Notes: generated from the sequence alone by a model not told the origin. DNA of 64,000 nt from an uncultured Lachnospiraceae bacterium (GCA_910579685.1 CAJTVN010000009.1:1-64000), one strand, 5' to 3'. Shown: positions 32,447 to 41,456, counted from the stretch's first letter. Translations and numbers: made by a program.

Positions 32447-35140
32447 ATTGCCGAGCTTTTGGCCGGGCCTTAGGAAATTCTCTCTGAGATTTTCCCGGGC
32501 CCTTTCGATTTCCTCCCACAGATCGGATGCGGACAACAGCCTGCAGCCCTCCCCGCGGATAATGACCTGCTCCAGCCCGTCCGAGGTAGCCACTGTCACA
32601 TCATACCTTCCCGCATTTTCGTGTGCAAATTTTTCGATATAACGGTCAGCCGTTTCCGCCTCCCTGGTGAAAACCACATGAATGTTGTGGTAATCCGACA
32701 CTTCCGTGGGATGGCCCCTGAGACGGTAAGCGTCAAATACCGCAATCACCTCGCATTTATTCATCCCCTGATAATCGCACAGGATATCCAGAAGCTTTCC
32801 CCTTGCCGCATCCAAATTGATCCCGGCCAGCTCCTTCAAATCCTTCCAGGCAAAAATAATATTGTAGCCGTCAACCAGAAGATACCTCTCCCGCTTCTTT
32901 TCGCCTTTATAAATGCGGACCTTACGGGAAACCTGCTCCTGTCCCTGCGCCGCTGACTTCTGCCTCTGCCAGCCTTCCTTTCTGCGTTTCCCCTCCTGCC
33001 TGCTGTTGGCGTTCGAGGTCCGGCTCAGGATTGCGTCAATCTCCTCGGTTCCGATGAACGCTTCCTCTCCCTCCGCGCTCATAAACTGCTGACGGTTTAG
33101 AGCCGCCTTCTTTCTCCTTGAGAGCTCCTGTTCAAATGCGCCGGACAAATCCTGCCAGTCTCTGGGAATTCCGCTCCCGCAAAGGGCGCTCTCTAAATGC
33201 ATGTAATCCTTCACCCGGTCCCAGGGTACGTTAAATCCGGCTCCATGCGCACAGAACACGGAACCCGTGGGATCTCCCGGATCCCCTTCCGGATCATACC
33301 CTTTCTCCTCAATTACCTCCCTGGCATTGTGGCAGGGGGCGTATCCTTTCAATGAGCAAAACAGCCTGCCTCTGCCCTTGGTATACGCCGCAACCTCTTT
33401 TTGATAATCCCAGACCGTGCTGACCGGAGCCGTTCCCTCCAGCGCCGCCATCTCCCCGCCCATTTCCTTAAGCGAAAAACTTCCGCAGCGCTTATCCATA
33501 TCCGTCATGGCCCGACCGACCAGCGCCATGGGCACCTCCAGCCGAAATTCGTAAACCGGCTCAAGCAGCACAGACTGTGCCTGCATAAGCCCCTGCCTCA
33601 CGGCCCGGTAGGTAGCCTGCCTGAAATCGCCGCCCTCTGTATGCTTGAGATGCGCCCTGCCTGAGACGAGCGTGATTTTCATATCCGTGATGGCAGAGCC
33701 GGTAAGCACTCCTCTGTGCTCCCGCTCCTCCAGATGGGTAAGAACCAGCCGCTGCCAGTTCCGTGCGAGAAGATCCTCGCTGCAGGCCGTTGCAAAGACA
33801 AGGCCGCTGCCGGGCTCGCCCGGCTCCAGGAGAAGGTGCACCTCCGCATAGTGCCGCAGGGGCTCAAAATGTCCTACTCCCTCCACCCGGTCGGCAATCG
33901 TTTCCTTATAGACAATCCGACCCGTCCCAAAGGAAACTCTGGCTCCAAAGCGCTCTCCTATCATGCCGGAAAGGATCTCCAGCTGTACCTCTCCCATCAC
34001 CTTCACATGGATTTCCCCCGCCTGCTCGTTCCAGCTGATCTGGAGCATGGGATCCTCCTCCTGAAGCTGCATCAGCTTGGGGAGCATGAGCGCCGGATCG
34101 TCGCCGTCCGGAAATTCCACACAGTAACTCAAAACCGGCTCAAGAACCGGCAGGGGAAGGTCTCTCTCCCATCCGAATCCCATACCCGGAATTGTACCGC
34201 TCAGTCCCGTCACCGCACAAACACTCCCGGCAGGCGCTTTTGACACAGACTCGAACCTTTCCCCGGAATAAATCCGGATCTGATTCACCTTTTCCTCCGC
34301 TGCCGGTAACGGGGAAGCCGTCTCCTGCGGCGCTGCTTTGCCCGGCCTCAGGATATCTCTTGCCTTCAGGCTCCCGCCGGTGATTTTCATGTGAGTAAGC
34401 CGGTTTCCCTGCGCATCCCTGGTAATTTTGAAAACTCTGGCCCCGAATTCTTTTGGATAATGCGGAATCGTGCAAAATTGCCTGATCCCTTCCAGAAATT
34501 CCTCCGCGCCCTCCATCCGAAGCGCAGACCCAAAAAAGCAGGGGAAGACAATCCTCTGCGCAATCGCCGCTCTTGTCTGCCCCTCCTCTATAAATCCCTT
34601 ATTCAAAAAGCTGCCGAGCAGCTCCTCCGCACACAGAGCCAGACTCTCGAAAAAATCCTGATCCCGCTTCCCGGAAAAATCAACGCATCCGGAGTCCAGC
34701 TTCCCGCAGAGCTCCTCCATCAGCGCCTTCCTGTCCGTTCCCTGCTGATCCATTTTGTTTACAAACAGAAATACCGGTATCCCGTATCGCTCAAGGAGCT
34801 GCCACAATGTCCTGGTGTGCCCCTGAACGCCGTCCGCTCCGCTTATCACGAGTACCGCCGCATCCAGAACCTGCAGTGTTCTCTCCATCTCCGCCGAAAA
34901 ATCCACGTGTCCAGGAGTATCCAGCAATGTGATCTGAAGATCTCTGTAATCTATAACCGCCTGTTTGGAAAAGACCGTGATTCCTCTCGCTCTCTCCACC
35001 TCGTAATTGTCCAGAAAGGCATCCTTATTGTCCACTCTTCCCGGCTTTCGGATGGTTCCGCTCCTGTACAGCATCGCCTCCGAAAGCGTGGTTTTTCCCG
35101 CATCCACATGGGCGAGAATTCCCAATGTCAGCCGCTGCAT
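32405..35140 (-). CDS. EF-G/TetM-like GTPase fused to YacP/Rae1-like NYN domain
   Basis: A 911-residue fusion. Residues 1 to about 640 follow the plan of ribosomal-protection GTPases and EF-G: G1 AHVDAGKTTLSE, switch GITVFSKQ, G3 DTPGHVDF, G4 NKMD, then the later EF-G-type domains. After a Lys/Arg-rich linker, residues about 750-890 form an NYN/YacP domain with conserved acids in LLVDGYNII, AVFDAYRLRG, REAETADRYIEKF and VATSDGLEQ. In Bacillus, YacP (Rae1) cleaves mRNA in the ribosomal A site. The fusion would bring such a nuclease to the ribosome. ATG 35140 is two bases after the ROK stop codon region; the longer frame is the ROK gene read out of frame. It is not assumed to give tetracycline resistance. 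Confidence 0.88.
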   Translation of the reverse strand: MQRLTLGILAHVDAGKTTLSEAMLYRSGTIRKPGRVDNKDAFLDNYEVERARGITVFSKQAVIDYRDLQITLLDTPGHVDFSAEMERTLQVLDAAVLVISGADGVQGHTRTLWQLLERYGIPVFLFVNKMDQQGTDRKALMEELCGKLDSGCVDFSGKRDQDFFESLALCAEELLGSFLNKGFIEEGQTRAAIAQRIVFPCFFGSALRMEGAEEFLEGIRQFCTIPHYPKEFGARVFKITRDAQGNRLTHMKITGGSLKARDILRPGKAAPQETASPLPAAEEKVNQIRIYSGERFESVSKAPAGSVCAVTGLSGTIPGMGFGWERDLPLPVLEPVLSYCVEFPDGDDPALMLPKLMQLQEEDPMLQISWNEQAGEIHVKVMGEVQLEILSGMIGERFGARVSFGTGRIVYKETIADRVEGVGHFEPLRHYAEVHLLLEPGEPGSGLVFATACSEDLLARNWQRLVLTHLEEREHRGVLTGSAITDMKITLVSGRAHLKHTEGGDFRQATYRAVRQGLMQAQSVLLEPVYEFRLEVPMALVGRAMTDMDKRCGSFSLKEMGGEMAALEGTAPVSTVWDYQKEVAAYTKGRGRLFCSLKGYAPCHNAREVIEEKGYDPEGDPGDPTGSVFCAHGAGFNVPWDRVKDYMHLESALCGSGIPRDWQDLSGAFEQELSRRKKAALNRQQFMSAEGEEAFIGTEEIDAILSRTSNANSRQEGKRRKEGWQRQKSAAQGQEQVSRKVRIYKGEKKRERYLLVDGYNIIFAWKDLKELAGINLDAARGKLLDILCDYQGMNKCEVIAVFDAYRLRGHPTEVSDYHNIHVVFTREAETADRYIEKFAHENAGRYDVTVATSDGLEQVIIRGEGCRLLSASDLWEEIERARENLRENFLRPGQKLGNSPSLPENIDDLNE

Positions 35141-35141
35141 G

Positions 35142-36023
35142 TCAGCCGTTCTCTTCGCACAGGGCGCGTCTTCCAAGCTCCAGGCATCCCATGATTCCCT
35201 GGTCGTCATGAAGGCTGGCCGGCACGATATAATGCTCCAGGTCAGCGAGCTCCTGCGTCTTAATGTATCCGTTCAGCATTTCCTTCACATGGCTCCTGAT
35301 CAGCGGAAAGAGCTGTTCCTGGTGCATCACGCCGCCTCCCAGAATGATCAGCTGCGGCGAGAGCGTGAGAATATAGCCGGTAAGCGCCTGGGCGATATAG
35401 TACGCCTCCAGATCCCACACCTCCGTCCTGTCCTTTAGCTGCACGGCATCCTGACCCCATCTTTCCTTGATGGCAGGTCCCGCCGCAAGACCCTCCAGGC
35501 AGTTCTTATGATATGGGCATTTCCCCTCAAAGGTATCGCCGCTCCGCTTCTGGATCAGCACATGTCCCGCCTCAGGGTGAAGCATTCCGTGCAGAAGCTT
35601 TCCTTCTATATAGATACCTGCCCCCACGCCCGTACCGATGGTGATGTAAATAACACAGCTCTTGCCTTTCGCCTGCCCGAAAGTGACTTCCCCGAGCACG
35701 GAACCGTTCACATCCGTGTCAAAGCCCACCGGGCACCCCAGAGCCTCTTCAAAAGCCCCGACAATGTTATAGTCCGCCCACGCCAGCTTGGGGGTGCTGG
35801 TGATATAACCGTAAGTTCCGGAACCTCTGTTTGGATCAATGGGGCCGAAACATCCGATCCCCAGAGCCTCCACTTTCTTTTCCCGGAAATAATCAATCAT
35901 CTCCGGAACCGTTGTCTCCGGTGTTCTGGTGGGAATGGATATCTGTTCAAAGATTTCCCCCTTTTCATTTCCGATCGCACATACCATCTTGGTACCGCCC
36001 GCTTCCAGTGCACCCAATATCAT
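35142..36023 (-). CDS. ROK-family sugar kinase, fructokinase type
   Basis: A 293-residue kinase: phosphate-binding LGALEAGGTKMVCAIG, catalytic Asp in GFDTDVNGSVLGE, ATP motif YITIGTGVGAGIY, and a zinc motif with the pattern H-x..-C-x-H-x2-C in HPEAGHVLIQ...GKCPYHKNCLEG. The form EAGGTK with this zinc site is typical of fructokinases of the ScrK/GmuE group, which also act on mannose. It is directly upstream of the GTPase-NYN gene, an apparently housekeeping pairing without clear functional link. Confidence 0.92.
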   Translation of the reverse strand: MILGALEAGGTKMVCAIGNEKGEIFEQISIPTRTPETTVPEMIDYFREKKVEALGIGCFGPIDPNRGSGTYGYITSTPKLAWADYNIVGAFEEALGCPVGFDTDVNGSVLGEVTFGQAKGKSCVIYITIGTGVGAGIYIEGKLLHGMLHPEAGHVLIQKRSGDTFEGKCPYHKNCLEGLAAGPAIKERWGQDAVQLKDRTEVWDLEAYYIAQALTGYILTLSPQLIILGGGVMHQEQLFPLIRSHVKEMLNGYIKTQELADLEHYIVPASLHDDQGIMGCLELGRRALCEENG

Positions 36024-36050
36024 GGCAAAATTCTCCTTTCCTGTCCGCCT

Positions 36051-37025
36051 TTATTTTTTCTTGAGCCTTTCGATCTCTTCCTGCAGCTCCTCCAGCTTCT
36101 TCATGGCCTTTTTCAGGTCGTCCGTGTGTTCCTTCCTGGCCATCGGTCTGGTATCCTGCTGCTCCATCTTTTTCATGTAGTCCGTAACGTAATCAGGCTG
36201 GGAAAGCGGTTCATCCTCAAAATATTTGGGATCAATGTGCAGCTGGTAATCCTCCTCCCGGATAATGATGGTTCTCGCCTCCTCCGGCGATGACGCACCC
36301 CGCTCCTGCGCCTGTCCGTCTGCAGCCGCATCCTGGACAGTATCCTTTGCCTCCGCATTCCTTTTGTTTGCCTTTTTCCCTTCCTCCGGCTTTTTTCGCT
36401 CGCGCCTCCCGCTCCTCTCATCCCCGCCTGTATTATCGCTCCTGCTTGCCTGAAGAAGACTCCGCATAATCAAAATGATCATGGCCACGATCATGGCGAC
36501 AATCAGCACAACGGCGGCAAGCTTTAAGTATCCCCAGTCAATCCCTTCGGAATCCGGCAGGGAAGGCGGCTCTTCCACGTCCTCCTGACCGGTCTCATCC
36601 TCTGCGGGCTGTACCTCGGGCTCCGGCTCTTTCGTTTCCTCCTCGTCGGACTCCGGCTCCTGCGCCAGCTCTTCCTGCGTGACTGTCAGGTAATCGCCGT
36701 AGACAAAGCCTGCCTGCCCCTCGAATTCGATCCGGTACCATCCGTCGTATGTTCTTCCGTTAATCCCGACTTTGTCCTTTTCCCTGACGGTTCCTATAAC
36801 CTCGTAATCCCGCGAGGGGCCCATGCGCACAAACACATCGCTGACCACCTCGCCCTGCGCCGTTATGGGTATAATATATTCCCTGATATCCTCAATCTCT
36901 CCCGGCTCAGCCGTGCTCTGCGCCTCACCGGACTGTGACGCTTCCACTCTCATGGGCGCAAAAGCCGCCGACAGAAAAAACGCCGTCAGCACCGCCGCAG
37001 TCTTAAAATAATATTTTCTTTCCAT
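36051..37025 (-). CDS. SH3-domain single-pass membrane protein
   Basis: A 324-residue protein: signal peptide (KTAAVLTAFFLSAAFAPMRVEA), a bacterial SH3 domain (about 60-115, VFVRMGPSRDYEVIGTVREKDKVGI...GWYRIEFEGQAGFVYGDYL), an acidic Pro/Glu linker, one membrane helix (about 165-190), then a basic cytoplasmic region and a C-terminal coiled coil (DDLKKAMKKLEELQEEIERLKKK). It probably binds the cell wall outside and a partner inside. It heads the ROK/GTPase operon. Confidence 0.85.
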   Translation of the reverse strand: MERKYYFKTAAVLTAFFLSAAFAPMRVEASQSGEAQSTAEPGEIEDIREYIIPITAQGEVVSDVFVRMGPSRDYEVIGTVREKDKVGINGRTYDGWYRIEFEGQAGFVYGDYLTVTQEELAQEPESDEEETKEPEPEVQPAEDETGQEDVEEPPSLPDSEGIDWGYLKLAAVVLIVAMIVAMIILIMRSLLQASRSDNTGGDERSGRRERKKPEEGKKANKRNAEAKDTVQDAAADGQAQERGASSPEEARTIIIREEDYQLHIDPKYFEDEPLSQPDYVTDYMKKMEQQDTRPMARKEHTDDLKKAMKKLEELQEEIERLKKK

Positions 37026-37086
37026 ACAAAATGCCTTTTAATCCCTTCTGCAAATTAAAGGTTTCTCTTTATTCGTATGCTTCACC

Positions 37087-37115
37087 ATTATATCACAATT
37101 TTTCCGGTTCGTCCA
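37087..37115 (-). promoter_or_regulatory. Promoter of SH3 protein operon
   Basis: Minus strand: perfect -10 TATAAT (37087-37092) and -35 TGGACG (37110-37115, four of six matches) 17 bp apart, about 60 bp before the start codon. Confidence 0.6.
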
Positions 37116-37239
37116 CGCAAAAGACCCCTTCCTCAATGTCCTGTGGCCATCATGCATGGCCGAACTGTCAGAATGCCCATATATATCGTCCGAATACTTT
37201 GTGCACAATGCTGAATTTTCACACTTTTTCTATATATGA

Positions 37240-37269
37240 CTGACAATTTTGAAAAATATTTGTTATACT
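37240..37269 (+). promoter_or_regulatory. carD-like gene promoter
   Basis: -35 CTGACA (37240-37245) and -10 TATACT (37264-37269) 18 bp apart, 20 bp upstream of the start codon and followed by AAGGAGG at optimal distance. Confidence 0.7.
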
Positions 37270-37288
37270 AATAAGAAGGAGGTATATT

Positions 37289-37792
37289 ATGTTTGAAATA
37301 GGTGATCATGTAGTTTGTGGAAATAATGGGATTTGCAGTGTGCAGGATATTACAACGCTGAATATTTCCGGCATTGACAAGAGCAGGAAATATTATCTTT
37401 TAAAGCCTGTTTTCCTTTCCGCCAGTACTGTGTATATTCCTGTGGATACGGCTGACCAGACAATGAGAAAGGCAGTTTCCAAAGAAGAGGCAATAACCTT
37501 CATCCACTCCATTCCGGGCATTCCCCTGATTCCTCTCGCAGGTGAAAAAACGCTGGAAAAAACATACAAGGAATACATGCACCAGAACAGCTGTGAGGCA
37601 TGGCTTATGCTGATCAAAACCATTTATCTCCGAAAAGAAACAAGAATTTCCAAGGGGTGCAAGGTGACCGCTTTAGACAGCCGGTATTTTAAGCTGGCTG
37701 AAGATTTTCTCTATGGCGAACTGGCCGTGGCGCTTGACAAGCCCCGCAACGAAATTCGGGACTTTATTGTGGAAACCATTGGAAAAGAGTAA
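37289..37792 (+). CDS. CarD/CdnL-family RNA polymerase-binding regulator
   Basis: A 167-residue protein whose N-terminus MFEIGDHVVCGNNGICSVQDI and YYLLKPVFLSASTVYIPVDT form the Tudor-like domain that binds the RNA polymerase beta subunit, followed by a helical C-terminal domain with basic residues for promoter DNA. CarD family members stabilise open complexes at many promoters. It has its own promoter and an AAGGAGG site and is monocistronic, ended by the terminator at 37833-37861. Confidence 0.93.
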   Translation: MFEIGDHVVCGNNGICSVQDITTLNISGIDKSRKYYLLKPVFLSASTVYIPVDTADQTMRKAVSKEEAITFIHSIPGIPLIPLAGEKTLEKTYKEYMHQNSCEAWLMLIKTIYLRKETRISKGCKVTALDSRYFKLAEDFLYGELAVALDKPRNEIRDFIVETIGKE

Positions 37793-37832
37793 ACGCACAC
37801 CTTACGGAGTGCGACACCTTACGGGGTATGTC

Positions 37833-37861
37833 AAAAGGAGCGGGGCGTCCCGCTCCTTTTT
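37833..37861. terminator. Bidirectional terminator between carD-like and focA-like genes
   Basis: A perfect 8-bp GC-rich stem (37837-37844 with 37849-37856) flanked by AAAA and TTTTT lies between two convergent genes and serves both. Confidence 0.9.
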
Positions 37862-37863
37862 GG

Positions 37864-38691
37864 CTAATCCCTGTTTGTATACCATAACGGCAGTCCCAGA
37901 CAGGCCATACCGCCCACAATGTTTCCCACGGTCACGGGAAGAAGGTTGCGTATCAGAAAATTCACAGCGTTCAGCCCCTCCAGCGCATTTGCCGCATAGC
38001 CGTACTGTTCCGTGGCCGCCTGCACATAGGCGGGATTCATCTTGGCAAAAAGCCCGGCTGCGATGTAATACATGTTGGCCACACAGTGCTCATAGCCGCT
38101 GACCACAAACAGAAAGATCAGGAAAAAGGCCGCCAGAAGCTTGCCTGCAATGTCCTTTGCGCACATTGCCATGATCACTGCGGCGCACACCAGGATATTG
38201 CACAGAATGCCTGAAACAACCGCCTTGCCCATGCTGATCGTGACTTTTCCCAGGGCGATCTTTATGGTATAGGCCCCCAGAAGCCCTCCGGAATAATCCC
38301 ACTGGCCGCTTGCGCTGACCGCCCATGCCACAAGCAGGGAGCCGATAAAGTTTCCTATGTAGACAAGCGCAAGAACTCTGAAAAGCTGCGCCGGCTTATG
38401 CTTTTTGGAGGCAGTGCCCATAATCATCAGGCAGTCCCCGGTAAACAGCTCAGCCCCGGTCAGAATCACCATCATAAGACCCACGGGAAAAACCACCCCC
38501 GTAAGCAGACGCGCCGGTCCTGTGGCCGCAGTATTGTGGGACGCCACGCTGCTCCCCGCCGCCCCCAGCGCAATCATCATCCCGGCCAGGACGGCCTTCA
38601 GCACCAGCTTTGCCGGGGATGTCCTGATCTTCGCCTCACATCCTGCAATATACTTATTTACCGCTTCCTTGATCGTCAGAAAATTATCCAT
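37864..38691 (-). CDS. Formate/nitrite transporter family channel
   Basis: A 275-residue FNT protein with six membrane helices. Family motifs are visible: LVLKAVLAGMMIALGA, GAELFTGDCLMI (the omega-loop region), YIGNFIGSLLVAW, LCNILVCAAVIMAM, FVVSGYEHCVANMYYI and a C-terminal GNIVGG. The VSGYEHCVANM segment places the central His of the pore. Formate is the likely substrate because GrcA, which repairs pyruvate formate-lyase, is encoded nearby. Confidence 0.93.
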   Translation of the reverse strand: MDNFLTIKEAVNKYIAGCEAKIRTSPAKLVLKAVLAGMMIALGAAGSSVASHNTAATGPARLLTGVVFPVGLMMVILTGAELFTGDCLMIMGTASKKHKPAQLFRVLALVYIGNFIGSLLVAWAVSASGQWDYSGGLLGAYTIKIALGKVTISMGKAVVSGILCNILVCAAVIMAMCAKDIAGKLLAAFFLIFLFVVSGYEHCVANMYYIAAGLFAKMNPAYVQAATEQYGYAANALEGLNAVNFLIRNLLPVTVGNIVGGMACLGLPLWYTNRD

Positions 38692-38737
38692 TGTCTCAAA
38701 ACCGTACCTTTCTTTCTTTTTTGTACCTTATCATTCT

Positions 38738-39334
38738 TTACCGTCCCCCCCAGGGAGCCTGCTCCAGAATACATACCATGTCCTCCCCGAGCTTTACCAG
38801 CTCCGTATTCTTTGTCTTGAAGTTCTTTGCCATATCCGCAAAAGGCGTCCCGTTCAAATAGGAAAGCAGCGTCATGATGACCGCACTGTGGGTTATGATA
38901 AGAGAATCCCCCTGCTCCTTCGCCGCTTTGCGCATGGCCGGAACCACTCTTGCAAGAAGCTGCTCATAGGACTCACCGCCGGGCGGAATCTGATAGCGCC
39001 TGTTGCAGTACCACTTCTCATAATCCTGTGGGAATTCTTCCCTGACCTGGCGCCAGGTATAGCCTTCCCACGCCCCCATATTGATCTCATGAACCCCCTC
39101 GAGAATCCGCGCTTCCATCCCAAGATCCGCCGCCACGATATCCGCCGTCTCCCTGGCCCGCAGCATGCGGCTTGTGTAAATCCGCCCGGGGGAGAGCCCC
39201 CTTTGTCTGACCGCCGCGGAAAGCTCTCTGGCCTGCGCTCTGCCGTTGTCATTGAGCGGTATGTCCGTCTGGCCCTGAATCCTGCTTGACAGATTCCAGT
39301 CCGTCTCCCCATGTCTTACCAAATACAATCCCAT
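38738..39334 (-). CDS. Histidine phosphatase (phosphoglycerate-mutase superfamily)
   Basis: A 198-residue enzyme with the phospho-His motif LVRHGETDWN at the start, SRMLRARETA, the acid Glu in HEINMGAWEG and the second His in IITHSAVIMTLL. It is of the broad phosphatase type rather than a glycolytic mutase. Substrate unknown. It is 46 bp upstream of the formate channel on the same strand. Confidence 0.92.
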   Translation of the reverse strand: MGLYLVRHGETDWNLSSRIQGQTDIPLNDNGRAQARELSAAVRQRGLSPGRIYTSRMLRARETADIVAADLGMEARILEGVHEINMGAWEGYTWRQVREEFPQDYEKWYCNRRYQIPPGGESYEQLLARVVPAMRKAAKEQGDSLIITHSAVIMTLLSYLNGTPFADMAKNFKTKNTELVKLGEDMVCILEQAPWGGR

Positions 39335-39544
39335 AAATCCATGTTTCCTTTCCCGAAGCGCACGTGCTTTCTGCTCTTATTTTACCATAGATCCTCTCAT
39401 TTTCCCAATCTTTTTGTCAGGATACGAAAAAAATACTGCGGGGCTGCCGCCTCATGTCAGAACGCCATCTTCCGGTCTGATCTGCCCTGAGGATCTTTGG
39501 GAGTGCGGGATCCTTTACGGACGCATTTACAGAACAGAGTCCAA

Positions 39545-39587
39545 ACGGCGGCAGAATCGCATCGCTAAGCCACGATTCTGCCGCCGT
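39545..39587 (-). terminator. Long GC-rich hairpin downstream of grcA
   Basis: A perfect 15-bp stem (39545-39559 with 39573-39587) and a 13-nt loop. On the minus strand the T tract is short (TTTGG), so termination may be partial. It is the only structure in the 317-bp gap 39335-39651. Confidence 0.6.
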
Positions 39588-39651
39588 CTTATTCCTGTTC
39601 CCGTATCGCCGAAACAATCCTCAAGCTTTATGCCGGTATGTCTGGACTATA

Positions 39652-39891
39652 CTAGATCGCCTCATGGAAGGTTCTGGAAATAACATCCGCCTGCTGTTCC
39701 GGTGTAAGCTTGATAAAGTTTACGGCATATCCGGATACGCGGATGGTCAGCTGGGGATAATTCTCAGGATGCTTCTGCGCATCGAGAAGCGTATCCCTGT
39801 TGAGTACATTGACATTCAGATGATGTCCTCCCTTTGTTGCGTAACCGTCCAAAAGACTAACCAAATTATCAACCTGTGCTGTGTTTGTCAT
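39652..39891 (-). CDS. grcA: Autonomous glycyl radical cofactor
   Basis: A 79-residue protein equal to the C-terminal radical domain of pyruvate formate-lyase: NVNVLNRDTLLDAQKHPENYPQLTIRVSGYAVNFIKLTPEQQADVISRTFHE. The radical Gly is in RVSGYAV. Such proteins replace a damaged radical domain of pyruvate formate-lyase after oxygen exposure. ATG 39891 follows AAAGGAG at seven bases. A Crp/Fnr-family gene lies just upstream and a formate channel downstream. Confidence 0.93.
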   Translation of the reverse strand: MTNTAQVDNLVSLLDGYATKGGHHLNVNVLNRDTLLDAQKHPENYPQLTIRVSGYAVNFIKLTPEQQADVISRTFHEAI

Positions 39892-39979
39892 GATAAAACT
39901 CCTTTCCATTTCTCTTTATCTTCTATATGGGTTTTCCTGTTATCTGCCTTTATTTTATCCGCTCTTCCCCAAAAAATCC

Positions 39980-39993
39980 GTAACAATAGTTAC
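39980..39993. promoter_or_regulatory. Candidate Crp/Fnr-type operator
   Basis: The dyad GTAAC-AATA-GTTAC lies about 90 bp upstream of grcA and 83 bp after the end of the Crp/Fnr-family gene. The spacing and symmetry fit a Crp/Fnr dimer, but no consensus for this regulator is known. Confidence 0.4.
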
Positions 39994-40075
39994 AAATTTA
40001 AAATTTTTTCACCTGTGCGGCTGCTGGCAGATTTTGTGTGGTTGGACGCCGTAAATCGTAATTTTCACGCAGAGA

Positions 40076-40744
40076 TCACAGACACATTTCCAGAGTCTCC
40101 TTATCCAGAACCACAATCCTCTTTTTGGAAACCCGGATCAGCCCGTCCGCCTGCATGCGCATCAGCTCCCTTGACAGGGACGGCCTTGCAACACCCAGGA
40201 AATCCGCAAGCTGTTCCCGGTTCATCTTAAGCTCCACGTTTCCCCTTTCATTCATGGAATCGATCAGCCAGATGGCGATCCTCTCCCGCAGGGAGGAAGT
40301 GGTCACGATGTGGAGCTTTCTCGTGATCCTGAAGTTATTTTCCGAAAGGATCTCCAGCATATTCTGGGTCAGCTGCTTGTGATGGTCACAGGCATTGGAG
40401 CAGAAGTGGTAAAAAAAGTCCCAGGGCATTTCCAGGACGGCCACATCCGTCACCGCCACCGCATCATACCAGTACTTCTCCCTGTTTCCAAAAAGAAAGA
40501 TCTCCCCGAACACGTTCCCGGCCTCCACCAGATACATGACGTCCCTCTTTCCGGATGTAAAGTCTTTGCAGATCTGCACCTGTCCGGAAAGGAGGAGAAA
40601 AAGCCTGGAGGGCTGGCCGCCCTGCTCAAAAATGTAAGCGCCTGCCGGATACTCTTTCATTCTTGACTTGGAGCACTTTAAGATACGCTCCGTCTCCTTT
40701 TCCGTAATCGCCTGAAACAGCTTTGTCTCTTCCAGATTTTCCAA
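40076..40744 (-). CDS. Crp/Fnr-family transcriptional regulator
   Basis: A 222-residue regulator: a cyclic-nucleotide-binding-like beta roll (AGAYIFEQGGQPSRLFLLLSGQVQICK...NVFGEIFLFGNRE), a dimer helix and a C-terminal winged helix (MNREQLADFLGVARPSLSRELMRMQADGLI). The residues that bind cAMP in E. coli Crp are not clearly kept, and no N-terminal iron-sulphur Cys cluster is present (single Cys in KCSKSR, FCSNACD), so the effector is unknown. It probably controls neighbouring anaerobic functions such as grcA. Confidence 0.92.
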   Translation of the reverse strand: MENLEETKLFQAITEKETERILKCSKSRMKEYPAGAYIFEQGGQPSRLFLLLSGQVQICKDFTSGKRDVMYLVEAGNVFGEIFLFGNREKYWYDAVAVTDVAVLEMPWDFFYHFCSNACDHHKQLTQNMLEILSENNFRITRKLHIVTTSSLRERIAIWLIDSMNERGNVELKMNREQLADFLGVARPSLSRELMRMQADGLIRVSKKRIVVLDKETLEMCL

Positions 40745-40784
40745 AATGCTCAGCCCCTTTTCTGATTCCCTGATTTTGCCTTAC

Positions 40785-41456
40785 CTAAATCGTTGCCTCT
40801 GCTGCCTCAAGCCTCTCATAAAACGGCTCATAAAAACCAGAGCCGGTTTCCTCCTTCGTATCATAAGGCTTTACATAGAACTGGTTCAGCACAAACAGAT
40901 TGACTCTTTTTATCACCGTATCATTTTCCGCCTCTTCCACCGTCCTCTGCACCCTTTTCAGGAAAAAATGCCAGTCCTTCACAAACTGCTCATACCTTCC
41001 AAGCTCCGGAATCCCCAGCCACTTTTTCAGCTTCACCTTAGTCTTGTTCGGATAGGCGCATTCGCGAACCTGCAGAAAATACCGGAAATCTCCATCTTCA
41101 TAGATTCTTCCCATGGGAAACATGCGGCAGAAACCCGGCCTGCTGTCGTGAATCGTACACCTTCCGTCCTTTCCAAGAAAAATACAGCCTTCCCCCTCCG
41201 GACGCACATAGAGATGAGGCTGGATCACCCCGTCCACCACCGTAAGGCGCACCGTCTCATCCATGAGCGCTTCAAAACCCACTCCGAGGCGCCTCTCCAG
41301 CTGATAAATATCGTACGGATCAAGGAGAATGGTATCCTCCACCACCCTGCAGCACTCACTGCAACCCGCACAGTCATTGCATCCGATTCTTACCAGATCC
41401 CCGGAGGTATACAATTTACCGTCCGAGACCTCGCCCAGATCAATCTCTCTTTCCAT
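40785..41456 (-). CDS. YkgJ-family Cys-cluster protein
   Basis: A 223-residue protein. The Cys cluster CNDCAGCSECCRV near residue 30 and a second set (GKDGRCTIHDSRPGFCRMFPMGR) are the two halves of the zinc/iron-binding YkgJ (CxxCxxCC) motif. These proteins are suspected metal chelators or oxidoreductases; the role is undefined. The ORF is open far upstream through a palindromic block, but ATG 41456 follows AGGATAGGA and begins the conserved part. Confidence 0.88.
   Translation of the reverse strand: MEREIDLGEVSDGKLYTSGDLVRIGCNDCAGCSECCRVVEDTILLDPYDIYQLERRLGVGFEALMDETVRLTVVDGVIQPHLYVRPEGEGCIFLGKDGRCTIHDSRPGFCRMFPMGRIYEDGDFRYFLQVRECAYPNKTKVKLKKWLGIPELGRYEQFVKDWHFFLKRVQRTVEEAENDTVIKRVNLFVLNQFYVKPYDTKEETGSGFYEPFYERLEAAEATI

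Noticed and set aside
32405..35140. Tetracycline resistance determinant
   Set aside because: The GTPase half is TetM/EF-G-like, but such GTPases are common in Lachnospiraceae without resistance, the gene lies in a housekeeping context with no mobile element, and the NYN fusion points to another role.
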